Assembly (NCBI GenBank): GCA_943788135.1
Contig: CALSPC010000003.1
Span: forward strand, 496,001 to 560,000
Length of the DNA: 64,000 bases
Source of the DNA: an uncultured Paracoccaceae bacterium
GTDB taxonomy: Bacteria > Bacteroidota > Bacteroidia > Flavobacteriales > Flavobacteriaceae
Reading direction: 5' to 3'
Part shown: positions 37,154 through 44,752 of the stretch, one piece after another
Layout: each line of letters starts with the position of its first letter
Position numbering within the stretch: the first letter of the stretch is position 1
Notes under the pieces: model-generated
What the model was told of the DNA's origin: nothing
Seen by the model: only the letters and a program-made list of their open reading frames with translations
Database searches by the model: none
Made by a program: the position numbers and the translations under genes

Positions 37154-38460
37154 TGTTATTAGTTTATACGTCTAAAATTACTCCGAGACTCAAATTTGTG
37201 TTTAAACAAATCTGTACACGAATTCTTAAAATCCCTGTTTCATTTACAAATACAATTGAAGCGTTTATTGCACATGACAGTCTTAAAATGTCGTATGGTG
37301 CCCAGCCTTTAGGGAGCGAATTTTTCGTGAAAAGTAATGGCCTTTTGTTTGATCAAGGGATTTCGGACTTAGAGTTAAATGTACAACCTTGGGAGGACAC
37401 AAAGTGTTTTTTTAGTAGTGGAGAAAAAAGCCATATCCCATTTGATATTTTTTCAGCAGCCTTTTATTTATTGAGTAGATATGAAGAGTATTTACCCCAT
37501 GTTAAAGATTCATATGGTCGCTTTACAAAAGAAGAAAGTTTAGCCTTTCAATTTGGATTTTTGCACCAACCAGTGATAGATCTTTGGGCCTATAAATTCA
37601 AAGAAGCCTTACAAGAACAGTATCCAAACTATAAATTTGAACTTCGCCAGTATTCAATTAACCCTGTGATCGATGTTCCAGTAGCCTATTACTTTAAAAA
37701 CAAAGGGCTACTCAGAACATTAGGTGGTATAGTTTCGGATTTATTTCGTTTTCGGTTGAAGTTTTCATACAATCGTTTTCCTGTTTTGTTTGGATTAAAA
37801 AAAGATCCTTATGATAATTTTAAATGGATTATTAACCGTCAAAAAACTACAGAAACAAGGTTTAACGTATTTTTTTTAATTGGAAATTTAACCACTTATG
37901 ACAAAAATAATAGTCTCAATAAAAAACAGTTTGTTTCGCTAATCAAGTCGGTTGCCGATTATTGTAATGTTGGCATTAAGGCGTCCTATATGGCGCTCGA
38001 TTCTATGGCTGTTTTAAAATCCGAAAAACGGCAAATGGATGGCGTTTTAAATTTCGTTACGACATCTGCACGTTCATCGTTTTCTAAAGTTAATTTACCT
38101 ACAACTTACCGGAATTATATTGATCTTGAAATTACCTCAGATTATACGATGGGCTATCCAAAAACTATTGGGTTTAGAGCAGGAACCTGTACGCCTTTTT
38201 TATTTTATGATTTGGATTATGAAATTCAAACTCCTCTAATGATTCATCCCTATCAATTGATGGATTCTGCCCTGCTTAAAAAAGCCTCCTTTTTAGATAA
38301 AAAAGAAACCTTATTGCAAGCCATTTCAGAAGTTAAAAAGGTAGATGGAACGTTTACATTTGTCTTTCATAATTATGCGTTTAGTCCGCTTAAAAAATGG
38401 ACCGATTTCAAAGCTTTATTTAATATTATAATTGACATACCAAATGACATTTCATCATAA
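37153..38460 (+). CDS. Polysaccharide-deacetylase-like protein (DUF7033 type)
   Basis: A 435-residue protein that resembles the Bacteroidota polysaccharide-deacetylase-like family with an N-terminal DUF7033 region. Recognisable parts are F-D-I-F-S-A-A-F-Y-L-L-S-R-Y-E-E (about 96-111) and, in the C-terminal half, the degenerate NodB-like barrel with N-V-F-F-L-I-G, D-L-E-I-T-S-D-Y-T-M-G-Y-P and F-R-A-G-T-C-T-P-F. The usual N-terminal D-D metal motif of NodB enzymes is replaced by N-P-V-I-D-V-P, so activity is uncertain. Overlaps radC by one base and the HAD gene by 17 nt. Confidence 0.72.
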   Translation: MLLVYTSKITPRLKFVFKQICTRILKIPVSFTNTIEAFIAHDSLKMSYGAQPLGSEFFVKSNGLLFDQGISDLELNVQPWEDTKCFFSSGEKSHIPFDIFSAAFYLLSRYEEYLPHVKDSYGRFTKEESLAFQFGFLHQPVIDLWAYKFKEALQEQYPNYKFELRQYSINPVIDVPVAYYFKNKGLLRTLGGIVSDLFRFRLKFSYNRFPVLFGLKKDPYDNFKWIINRQKTTETRFNVFFLIGNLTTYDKNNSLNKKQFVSLIKSVADYCNVGIKASYMALDSMAVLKSEKRQMDGVLNFVTTSARSSFSKVNLPTTYRNYIDLEITSDYTMGYPKTIGFRAGTCTPFLFYDLDYEIQTPLMIHPYQLMDSALLKKASFLDKKETLLQAISEVKKVDGTFTFVFHNYAFSPLKKWTDFKALFNIIIDIPNDISS

Positions 38461-39133
38461 AAAACACATTTTTTTAGACTTAGATCATACCCTTTGGGAT
38501 TTTGATAAAAACTCCGCATTAACCTTTGAGAAAATATTCAAATTAAACGATTTGCATATCGACTTGAGCGCCTTTTTGGAAGTTTATGTACCTATAAATC
38601 TACAGTATTGGAAATTGTATCGTGAGGAAAAAATTGATAAAAAGAGTTTGAAATTTGCACGCCTTAATGACGCATTTAAGGCCTTAAACTTGGAGGTGTC
38701 TGCAAGAATGATTCATCAATTATCTGATGATTATATTACACATCTCAGTACGTTCAACCATTTATTTCCTGATACGATTGCTCTTTTGGAGTATCTACAG
38801 CCCAAGTATACGCTGCATATTATTACCAATGGCTTTAAGGAAGTCCAACACGGTAAATTAAATCAATCTAACATCGACCATTTTTTCCAGACGGTCACGA
38901 ATTCTGAGATGGTAGGAGTTAAGAAACCAAACCCTAAAATTTTTAAACATGCCCTTCAAATGGCCAAAGCCACTGCAGAAGAGAGCGTGATGATCGGAGA
39001 CAACCTAGAAGCTGATATTATGGGTGCCCTTAATTTTGGAATGGATGCGATTTGTTTTAATTACCACAAAGAAACCCTAGGGTCAGAAGTCATTGGCGTA
39101 GATCAGTTATTAGAATTAAAAATGTATCTTTAG
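38444..39133 (+). CDS. HAD-family hydrolase, YjjG-type noncanonical nucleotidase
   Basis: A 229-residue haloacid-dehalogenase phosphatase. Motif I is F-L-D-L-D-H-T-L-W (about 10-18), motif II T-N-G near 108-110, motif III the lysine in V-K-K-P-N-P, and motif IV G-D-N-L-E-A-D. The cap-domain pattern and the W-D-F-D segment fit the YjjG/YfnB type of 5'-nucleotidases. ATG 38444 is chosen over TTG 38432, which would add only four residues; either start overlaps the end of the deacetylase-like gene. Confidence 0.88.
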   Translation: MTFHHKKHIFLDLDHTLWDFDKNSALTFEKIFKLNDLHIDLSAFLEVYVPINLQYWKLYREEKIDKKSLKFARLNDAFKALNLEVSARMIHQLSDDYITHLSTFNHLFPDTIALLEYLQPKYTLHIITNGFKEVQHGKLNQSNIDHFFQTVTNSEMVGVKKPNPKIFKHALQMAKATAEESVMIGDNLEADIMGALNFGMDAICFNYHKETLGSEVIGVDQLLELKMYL

Positions 39134-39157
39134 ATTTTAACTCAATATTGAGAACTT

Positions 39158-39955
39158 ATGAACACTAAACTTTACATTCTCCTACTAGTGCTTTGCAGTA
39201 CTATGAATACCTTTGCACAACCTTCAATCAATGCTTATAAATATGTTACGGTCAATGAACGCTTTGATTTTTTAAAGTCTTCTGATCAATATCAGTTAAA
39301 TTCTCTAACCGCATTTCTACTTGAAAAAAAAGGATTTATAGTTGTTGATAAACAAAATGATTACCCCCAAGACTTAGCGCAAAATAACTGTTTAAATTTA
39401 CAAGCAAATGTGATTAAAGTGAAAGGGTTTTTAAAAACTAAATTACAATTGGTCCTTACCAACTGTATGAATACGGTTATATTTACATCTGAAATAGGGA
39501 GTTCTAAACTCAAGAATTATAAAGACGCTTATTTCGAAGCGCTTCGAAAAGTTTTTGAATTAACTAATTTTAATTACGCATATACGGGCAATGCTAGTTC
39601 TGAAATTTCACCAACGTCTCCAAAACCTGCCATACAGCCCTTAGCTCGCCAAGATTCACAACCCCTTACAGTAACGAAAGAGGTTACCGCTGCCAAACAA
39701 GCGCCACAAGTTGTAGATTCCAAAACGTCCTTAACAGTTTCTTCAGGATTAGAAATTACACAAACGAATTCGGGCTATGATTTTATTGATTCAAGTTCTA
39801 AATCAATCAAATATTCGGTACATGCGACGCTGTTTGAAAATGTCTATATTATAGAAGGTCAAGCGGGTATTATTTATAAACGCGGACAAAACTGGGTGCG
39901 TGAGTATATCGAAAATGGAAAAACTACGATTGAGGCGTTGGATATTAAACGCTAG
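39158..39955 (+). CDS. Secreted hypothetical protein
   Basis: A 265-residue protein with a clear signal peptide (residues 1-20, ending N-T-F-A before Q-P-S). The middle (about 25-145) looks like a mixed alpha/beta domain with L-Q-A-N-V-I-K-V-K-G-F-L; a Ser/Pro/Gln-rich linker follows (about 145-190); and a small beta-rich C-terminal domain ends W-V-R-E-Y-I-E-N-G-K. No family was recognised with certainty. It begins 24 nt after the HAD gene and ends 2 nt from the convergent rarA. Confidence 0.75.
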   Translation: MNTKLYILLLVLCSTMNTFAQPSINAYKYVTVNERFDFLKSSDQYQLNSLTAFLLEKKGFIVVDKQNDYPQDLAQNNCLNLQANVIKVKGFLKTKLQLVLTNCMNTVIFTSEIGSSKLKNYKDAYFEALRKVFELTNFNYAYTGNASSEISPTSPKPAIQPLARQDSQPLTVTKEVTAAKQAPQVVDSKTSLTVSSGLEITQTNSGYDFIDSSSKSIKYSVHATLFENVYIIEGQAGIIYKRGQNWVREYIENGKTTIEALDIKR

Positions 39956-39957
39956 AT

Positions 39958-41235
39958 CTAGTCTTTATACTTGTCTTTCCAGCGAAGACTTAAAAATTCT
40001 TGTTGCGCCTTTTCACGGGCATTATTTCCAGGTTTATAGAACCGTGTATTTTCGATGCCTTCTGGTAAAAACTCTTGTTCTGTAAAATTCAGATCATAAT
40101 TGTGGGCGTATTTGTAGGACGCTCCATATCCTAAATCTTTCATGAGTTTCGTAGGTGCATTTCGAATGTCGAGTGGCACAGCAAGGTTTCCTGTGTTTTT
40201 CACCACATCAATGGCTTGATTTATGGCCATATAGGCAGCATTACTTTTTGGAGAGCAGGCGAGGTAAGTGGCACATTGGCTTAGTATAATTCTACTTTCG
40301 GGCATGCCTATTGCTGCGACAGATTGAAAGGTGCTGTTTGCCAATACCAAGGCTGTTGGGTTAGCATTCCCGATGTCTTCACTCGCTAAAATGAGTAACC
40401 GCCGTGCAATAAATTTCGCATCTTCTCCGCCTTCCAACATTCGGGCCAACCAATAGACTGCGCCATTGGGGTCACTGCCTCGAATGGATTTAATAAACGC
40501 AGATATGATGTCATAATGCTGATCGCCCGTTTTGTCATATAAAACCGTACTATTTTGAACTTTATCTAGAACCAACTGATTTGTGATGCTCACTTTAGTT
40601 GCTGTTTCAGAATTAACAATCAACTCAAAAATATTGAGTAATTTTCGAGCATCACCACCAGACAACCGCAGTAAGGCTTCAGTTTCTAGAAGTTTAATGT
40701 TCTTTTTTGAAAGTTCTTCGTCTGTTTCAATCGCACGTTTTAGCAGCGCTTCCAAATCTTTGGTATCAAAGGGTTTTAAAGTATAGACTTGACACCTTGA
40801 GAGTAGGGCAGAGATGACCTCAAAACTTGGGTTTTCGGTAGTAGCTCCTATTAGCGTTACCCATCCTTTTTCTACCGCTTGAAGTAGGGAATCTTGTTGC
40901 GATTTACTAAAACGATGAATCTCATCAATGAATAATATTGGGTTTTTGGTGGTAAATAAACCGCCACTTGTTTTTGCCTTTTCAATAACTTCTCTAACCT
41001 CTTTGACCCCGGAATTGATCGCACTGAGCGTATAAAAGGGACGTTCAGATGCTGTGGCTATGATGGTGGCAAGTGTTGTTTTTCCAATGCCCGGTGGTCC
41101 CCAAAAAATCATGGAAGGAATCAACCCTTGTTTTAGTGCTTGTGTCAGTGCGCCATTGGGTCCAATAAGGTGGGATTGACTTATATAATCTGTCAATTTT
41201 TTTGGACGTAAACGTTCTGCTAATGGTGCATTCAT
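39958..41235 (-). CDS. rarA: Replication-associated recombination protein A (RarA/MgsA) AAA ATPase
   Basis: A 425-residue AAA+ ATPase acting at stalled replication forks with SSB. It has Walker A G-P-P-G-I-G-K-T-T (about 46-54), Walker B L-F-I-D-E-I-H-R-F (about 100-108), sensor 1 G-A-T-T-E-N-P-S and the family-specific C-terminal part (R-G-S-D-P-N-G-A-V-Y-W-L-A-R-M-L, then S-E-D-I-G-N-A). Complete length. A -7 box ends 4 nt before its ATG. Confidence 0.95.
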   Translation of the reverse strand: MNAPLAERLRPKKLTDYISQSHLIGPNGALTQALKQGLIPSMIFWGPPGIGKTTLATIIATASERPFYTLSAINSGVKEVREVIEKAKTSGGLFTTKNPILFIDEIHRFSKSQQDSLLQAVEKGWVTLIGATTENPSFEVISALLSRCQVYTLKPFDTKDLEALLKRAIETDEELSKKNIKLLETEALLRLSGGDARKLLNIFELIVNSETATKVSITNQLVLDKVQNSTVLYDKTGDQHYDIISAFIKSIRGSDPNGAVYWLARMLEGGEDAKFIARRLLILASEDIGNANPTALVLANSTFQSVAAIGMPESRIILSQCATYLACSPKSNAAYMAINQAIDVVKNTGNLAVPLDIRNAPTKLMKDLGYGASYKYAHNYDLNFTEQEFLPEGIENTRFYKPGNNAREKAQQEFLSLRWKDKYKD

Positions 41236-41239
41236 ATTA

Positions 41240-41247
41240 CAAAACTA
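41240..41247 (-). promoter_or_regulatory. -7 promoter box 4 nt before the rarA start
   Basis: TAGTTTTG on the minus strand followed by four bases and the rarA ATG. This spacing predicts a leaderless transcript. No TTG at the usual -33 distance. Confidence 0.5.
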
Positions 41248-41332
41248 AAGTTTTTTTTTATATAAATATGACATTCTAACATATTGGCTTTTTTTGGCGG
41301 GTTATTTGCTAGTGTTTAGTAAATTTATAAGC

Positions 41333-42064
41333 ATGAATTCACAACAACCCTTTCGATTTTCTACAGGCGTGATTGGTTATCCTATTGCGTTTGTGTTAGT
41401 GATATGGATTGTATATTGGATCGAACTTCGGTTTGGATATCGATTGAATGATTTTGGGGTGTACCCCCGAACGCTATCAGGCTTAAAAGGAATCATCTTT
41501 AGCCCATTTATTCATGGGAGTTTAGAACACCTTTATCACAACTCCACCCCTTTATTGTTGTTATCAATGGGGTTGTTTTATTTTTATCGCCCATTGGCTT
41601 GGAACGTTATTTTATATGGTATTTTACTTTCTGGTTTATGTACTTGGATAATTGGGAGTTCTGCCTATCATATTGGTGCGAGTGGACTTATTTATGTCTT
41701 GATGAGTTTTACTCTTTTTAAAGGAATTTTCTCTAAACATTTTCGTTTAATAGCACTATCATTTGTAGTCATTTTTCTTTACGGCAGTATGTTGTGGTAT
41801 GTATTTCCGGTTAAAGAGAACATGTCTTGGGAAGGCCATTTGTCAGGGTTGTTTGTAGGCTTGGTTTTCGCAATTATTTTTAGAGCCGATATCCCTAAAC
41901 CGCCTAAATATGCTTGGGAAGCCTCAAATTATGACGAAACAGAAGACCCTTTTCTGCAACAGTTTGATGCAGAGGGGAATTTTATAGAGTTAGACACAGA
42001 AAAAGAGCCTACTGCAGATTCAGCCAAAGCGTTTCATTATACCTATAAAGAAAAGGATGTTTAG
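41333..42064 (+). CDS. Rhomboid family intramembrane serine protease
   Basis: A 243-residue polytopic protein. The catalytic serine is in H-I-G-A-S-G-L-I-Y (GASG, about 113-121) and the histidine in the late helix W-E-G-H-L-S-G-L-F-V-G; the H-G-S-L-E-H-L-Y-H-N segment in the second helix is also typical. A soluble acidic C-terminal tail of about 50 residues follows the last helix. The ATG at 41333 is preferred to the TTG at 41294, because the added residues form no sensible N-terminus. Overlaps the convergent rlmB by 4 nt. Confidence 0.9.
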   Translation: MNSQQPFRFSTGVIGYPIAFVLVIWIVYWIELRFGYRLNDFGVYPRTLSGLKGIIFSPFIHGSLEHLYHNSTPLLLLSMGLFYFYRPLAWNVILYGILLSGLCTWIIGSSAYHIGASGLIYVLMSFTLFKGIFSKHFRLIALSFVVIFLYGSMLWYVFPVKENMSWEGHLSGLFVGLVFAIIFRADIPKPPKYAWEASNYDETEDPFLQQFDAEGNFIELDTEKEPTADSAKAFHYTYKEKDV

Positions 42065-42795
42065 AGGCGTTGTCTGACGGCTTCATAAAGAAAAGCACCA
42101 CAAGCTACAGAAACGTTCAATGAGGCAATACTGCCATACATAGGGAGTTTGGCTTTAGCGTCCACCAATTTTAAAATAGAAGGGTTGACTCCTCGATCTT
42201 CGGAGCCCATAATAATAGCACAGCCTTGTGAAAAATCGATATCATAAATGGTATTTTCTGTTTTTTCGGTTGCTGCTACAACCTTTATATCCGAGGCTTG
42301 CAAATAAAATAGGGCATCTTTAATATGATCTACTTTACATATGGGAATATTAAATACTGCACCTGCGCTCGTTTTAACGGTATCGCCGTTTATGGGTGCT
42401 CCACCACTTTTTTGAATAATGATACCATCAACGCCTGTACATTCTGCGGTTCTAATGATGGCGCCAAAATTTCGCACATCACTAAGCTGGTCTAGGAGTA
42501 AAAACAAGGGATTTTCCTTGGTTTCTTTAACGGCAGATATCAATTCTTCTAAATCATAAAATGCAATCGGCGACATGTTGGCTACTGCACCTTGGTGGTT
42601 GTGTTGGGTTAGGCGGTTGAGCTTTTCTACGGGAACATACGAAAAATTGATGTTTTGTTTTCGTAACAGTTTTTCTAGTGTTGAATACAATTCGCCACTG
42701 AGTCCTTTTTGTAAAAAAACCTTATCAATGGTGTTCTCTGCTTCAATGGCTTCTATAATAGCACGAAGGCCGTAAATTTTGGTTGCTTTCTCCAT
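42061..42795 (-). CDS. rlmB: 23S rRNA (guanosine2251-2'-O)-methyltransferase family (SpoU/TrmH)
   Basis: A 244-residue SPOUT methyltransferase with the N-terminal substrate-binding domain (Y-G-L-R-A-I-I-E-A-I-E-A) and the C-terminal trefoil knot: R-N-F-G-A-I-I-R-T-A-E-C (motif 1), I-M-G-S-E-D-R-G-V (motif 2) and S-L-N-V-S-V-A-C-G-A (motif 3). RlmB methylates G2251 in the peptidyl-transferase P loop; a tRNA substrate as in TrmH cannot be excluded. A -7 box ends 4 nt before the ATG. Confidence 0.92.
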   Translation of the reverse strand: MEKATKIYGLRAIIEAIEAENTIDKVFLQKGLSGELYSTLEKLLRKQNINFSYVPVEKLNRLTQHNHQGAVANMSPIAFYDLEELISAVKETKENPLFLLLDQLSDVRNFGAIIRTAECTGVDGIIIQKSGGAPINGDTVKTSAGAVFNIPICKVDHIKDALFYLQASDIKVVAATEKTENTIYDIDFSQGCAIIMGSEDRGVNPSILKLVDAKAKLPMYGSIASLNVSVACGAFLYEAVRQRL

Positions 42796-42799
42796 AGTG

Positions 42800-42807
42800 C
42801 AAAAGTA
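42800..42807 (-). promoter_or_regulatory. -7 promoter box 4 nt before the rlmB start
   Basis: TACTTTTG on the minus strand, four bases, then ATG. Same arrangement as at rarA and at the gene starting at 27804. A TTG (42823-42821) lies 13 nt upstream, shorter than the usual spacer. Confidence 0.5.
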
Positions 42808-42844
42808 AGGAATCGGATGACAATAGCAGTTAATTTAAAGGCAT

Positions 42845-42873
42845 AAAAAAACCCCGCTATTGCGGGGTTTTTT
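42845..42873. terminator. Strong intrinsic terminator after the SusCD operon
   Basis: A7, CCCCGC, loop TATT, GCGGGG, T6: a six-pair G/C stem flanked by A and T tracts, able to work in both directions. On the minus strand it lies 28 nt after the stop of the last lipoprotein gene (42902); on the same strand it also isolates rlmB from that operon. Confidence 0.93.
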
Positions 42874-42901
42874 AGTATTAAATAAGAGTGTATTTTCCTA
42901 T

Positions 42902-43798
42902 TTAGTTTTGTGTAGCTTCCCAGGTATCTCCAGAGACAACAACTTTCATTAGTAAGCTATTACCACCTTGAGTATCTCCACCTTCTTTTGTATAAGAATC
43001 ACTTTCATCTTGTACAAATGTATACGATACTACCCCTGTTTGACTAATTGTGGTAGTGATTGGCATAAACCCAGGAGCCCAAAGGCTTGCGTATTGAACA
43101 CTCCACAGATCAGACCAGAAATAAAATGTACCATCGCCTAATGCATTGATATCAATATCCTCTGGACAATCTCCTGTTGCTCCGTCATAGTTTCCTATTT
43201 CATTAGCCCATCCCCAATCAGCGGTTTCAGTAATGTAGACATCCATATCAACATATGTACATGCAGAATAAGGATCACCATCAAAAATCATATCTGTTTC
43301 CCAGTTAAATGTTGCTGTGATTTGATCAGAAGTATAGTTTTCAATTGATGCTTCAAATGAAGGATATTCAGAGTTAGGGTTTACCAAATACTTAGTTCCT
43401 AATCCAGTACCACTATTAGCTTTTAGCTTGATTGTCTCCGTTTCTTCAGGAGTCGTATCGGCTAGTACAGTTAATGTTAGTGTTCCTGTTGTGTCATAGG
43501 CAGCTATAGAAGCTTTAGTAACTATGAAATCTTCTCCCATAGTTGCTGTACCTCCAGCATCTTCAAAGTTAAATTCTACAGCTCTATCTGTTGCTTTATC
43601 TAAAGTTACAGTCCATGTATACACTGTTTCTAAACTCTCGTTAGCAGTTAATTCACCACCGTTGAAAGTAAATGTTGGTGTAGGGTATCTATCGGTACTT
43701 CCGATGCCACTAGAATCTTGTTTTGGAGACTCGGCATCACAGCCTACTAATAATCCCGCAACCAAGACTGAAGATATTATATATTTTAATTTTTTCAT
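42902..43798 (-). CDS. Outer-membrane lipoprotein of the SusCD operon (second accessory)
   Basis: A 298-residue lipoprotein: lipobox L-L-V-G-C with Cys20, then C-D-A-E-S with acidic residues after the cysteine, which suggests surface export. Residues about 45-150 form a Calx-beta-like domain (T-V-T-L-D-K-A-T-D, then G-E-D-F and T-L-T-V-L-A-D-T-T-P-E-E-T-E-T), and the C-terminal 150 residues contain many aromatic residues (W-G-W-A, F-Y-F-W-S-D-L-W), as expected for a ligand-binding beta domain. It takes the place of SusE/SusF-type proteins. Ligand unknown. Last gene of the operon, 12 nt after the preceding lipoprotein gene. Confidence 0.78.
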   Translation of the reverse strand: MKKLKYIISSVLVAGLLVGCDAESPKQDSSGIGSTDRYPTPTFTFNGGELTANESLETVYTWTVTLDKATDRAVEFNFEDAGGTATMGEDFIVTKASIAAYDTTGTLTLTVLADTTPEETETIKLKANSGTGLGTKYLVNPNSEYPSFEASIENYTSDQITATFNWETDMIFDGDPYSACTYVDMDVYITETADWGWANEIGNYDGATGDCPEDIDINALGDGTFYFWSDLWSVQYASLWAPGFMPITTTISQTGVVSYTFVQDESDSYTKEGGDTQGGNSLLMKVVVSGDTWEATQN

Positions 43799-43810
43799 CT
43801 TTTTTCTTTT

Positions 43811-44734
43811 TTAGTTGATTTTATTCATTTCTTGATAAAACTCTCTTGATCCAGAACCTGCAGTGAAGTAACCATATGACATGTATAGTGTTACATCATC
43901 GCCGCTTATAGAAACATAATTTGAACTACTACATCCAACATTTGATAAATCTGAAGCGTTTAATTCACAAGTAATTAAAGGCTGACCATTTAACATTTGT
44001 GGATCTCCATCTGGAGTTGTCGCAGGATATGTAATCTCTGCACCATCAGCCACATTGCCAAACTCATCAGTTTCTACTTCAAAATACCATTCATTTCCAT
44101 CAAATAATCCACAGTATTCCAAGACTCTGTAAACGCCGTTACAGATGTAGATCATTTCAGTTTCTTCTGGCCATGAAGAAGCAGTTGCATTGTTTGAACC
44201 AATTCTCCAATATGCTGCATCAGCTGTGCTGTATTTACCTGTTATAGGTGAGTAGCATAAGTATTCGATAGTGATATCGATACTGCTAGTTCTTCCGTTA
44301 GGTTTTACAGAACCGTTAGAGATTTCAACAATGTTTAATTTCAACTTTGGATTTACATCTAAAGGAGGTGCTATACCATCTGTGATTACAGTAAGTGGTA
44401 AATTGTCAATATAGTTTCCTGATGCACTAAGTGCAAGAGAAAAACTGTCTAGTCTGTAGTGTACACCTTCAATAGCAGTTGAGCTAGGATCGATTTCAAC
44501 AGTAACGTCAAAATCTTCACTAAATTCTGCTGCTGTAGGTCCCGCTAATTTTACAGTCATTAAAAACTCTTTGTCTGCACCATCAGCTACTACCGAAGCA
44601 TTAATTGAAGATTTCACAAACCCAACTAGGTTAGGTCCTTCTCCATTTAATTCGTATGTCGTATCATCTTCCACGCAAGACATTACAAGTGTCGCACCAA
44701 GAAAAAGATATAATAGTTTTTTAATATTTTTCAT
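43811..44734 (-). CDS. Outer-membrane lipoprotein of the SusCD operon (first accessory)
   Basis: A 307-residue lipoprotein with lipobox L-V-M-S-C (Cys20) followed by C-V-E-D-D, again acidic and consistent with surface display. An immunoglobulin-like DUF1735/BT_3987-type N-terminal domain is suggested by G-P-T-A-A-E-F-S-E-D-F-D-V-T-V and G-V-H-Y-R-L; the C-terminal part has five cysteines and ends Y-M-S-Y-G-Y-F-T-A-G-S-G-S-R. It lies 18 nt after the SusD gene and 12 nt before another lipoprotein. Exact family not certain. Confidence 0.75.
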   Translation of the reverse strand: MKNIKKLLYLFLGATLVMSCVEDDTTYELNGEGPNLVGFVKSSINASVVADGADKEFLMTVKLAGPTAAEFSEDFDVTVEIDPSSTAIEGVHYRLDSFSLALSASGNYIDNLPLTVITDGIAPPLDVNPKLKLNIVEISNGSVKPNGRTSSIDITIEYLCYSPITGKYSTADAAYWRIGSNNATASSWPEETEMIYICNGVYRVLEYCGLFDGNEWYFEVETDEFGNVADGAEITYPATTPDGDPQMLNGQPLITCELNASDLSNVGCSSSNYVSISGDDVTLYMSYGYFTAGSGSREFYQEMNKIN

Positions 44735-44752
44735 TTTTTTTGATATTTAGAA

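Noticed and set aside
39134-39157. Short palindrome CTCAATATTGAG before the secreted hypothetical gene
   Set aside because: Twelve bases, A/T-rich core, no T tract; too weak to call an operator or terminator.
41294-41332. TTG start extending the rhomboid protein
   Set aside because: The extra 13 residues have no family support, and an ATG is available at 41333.
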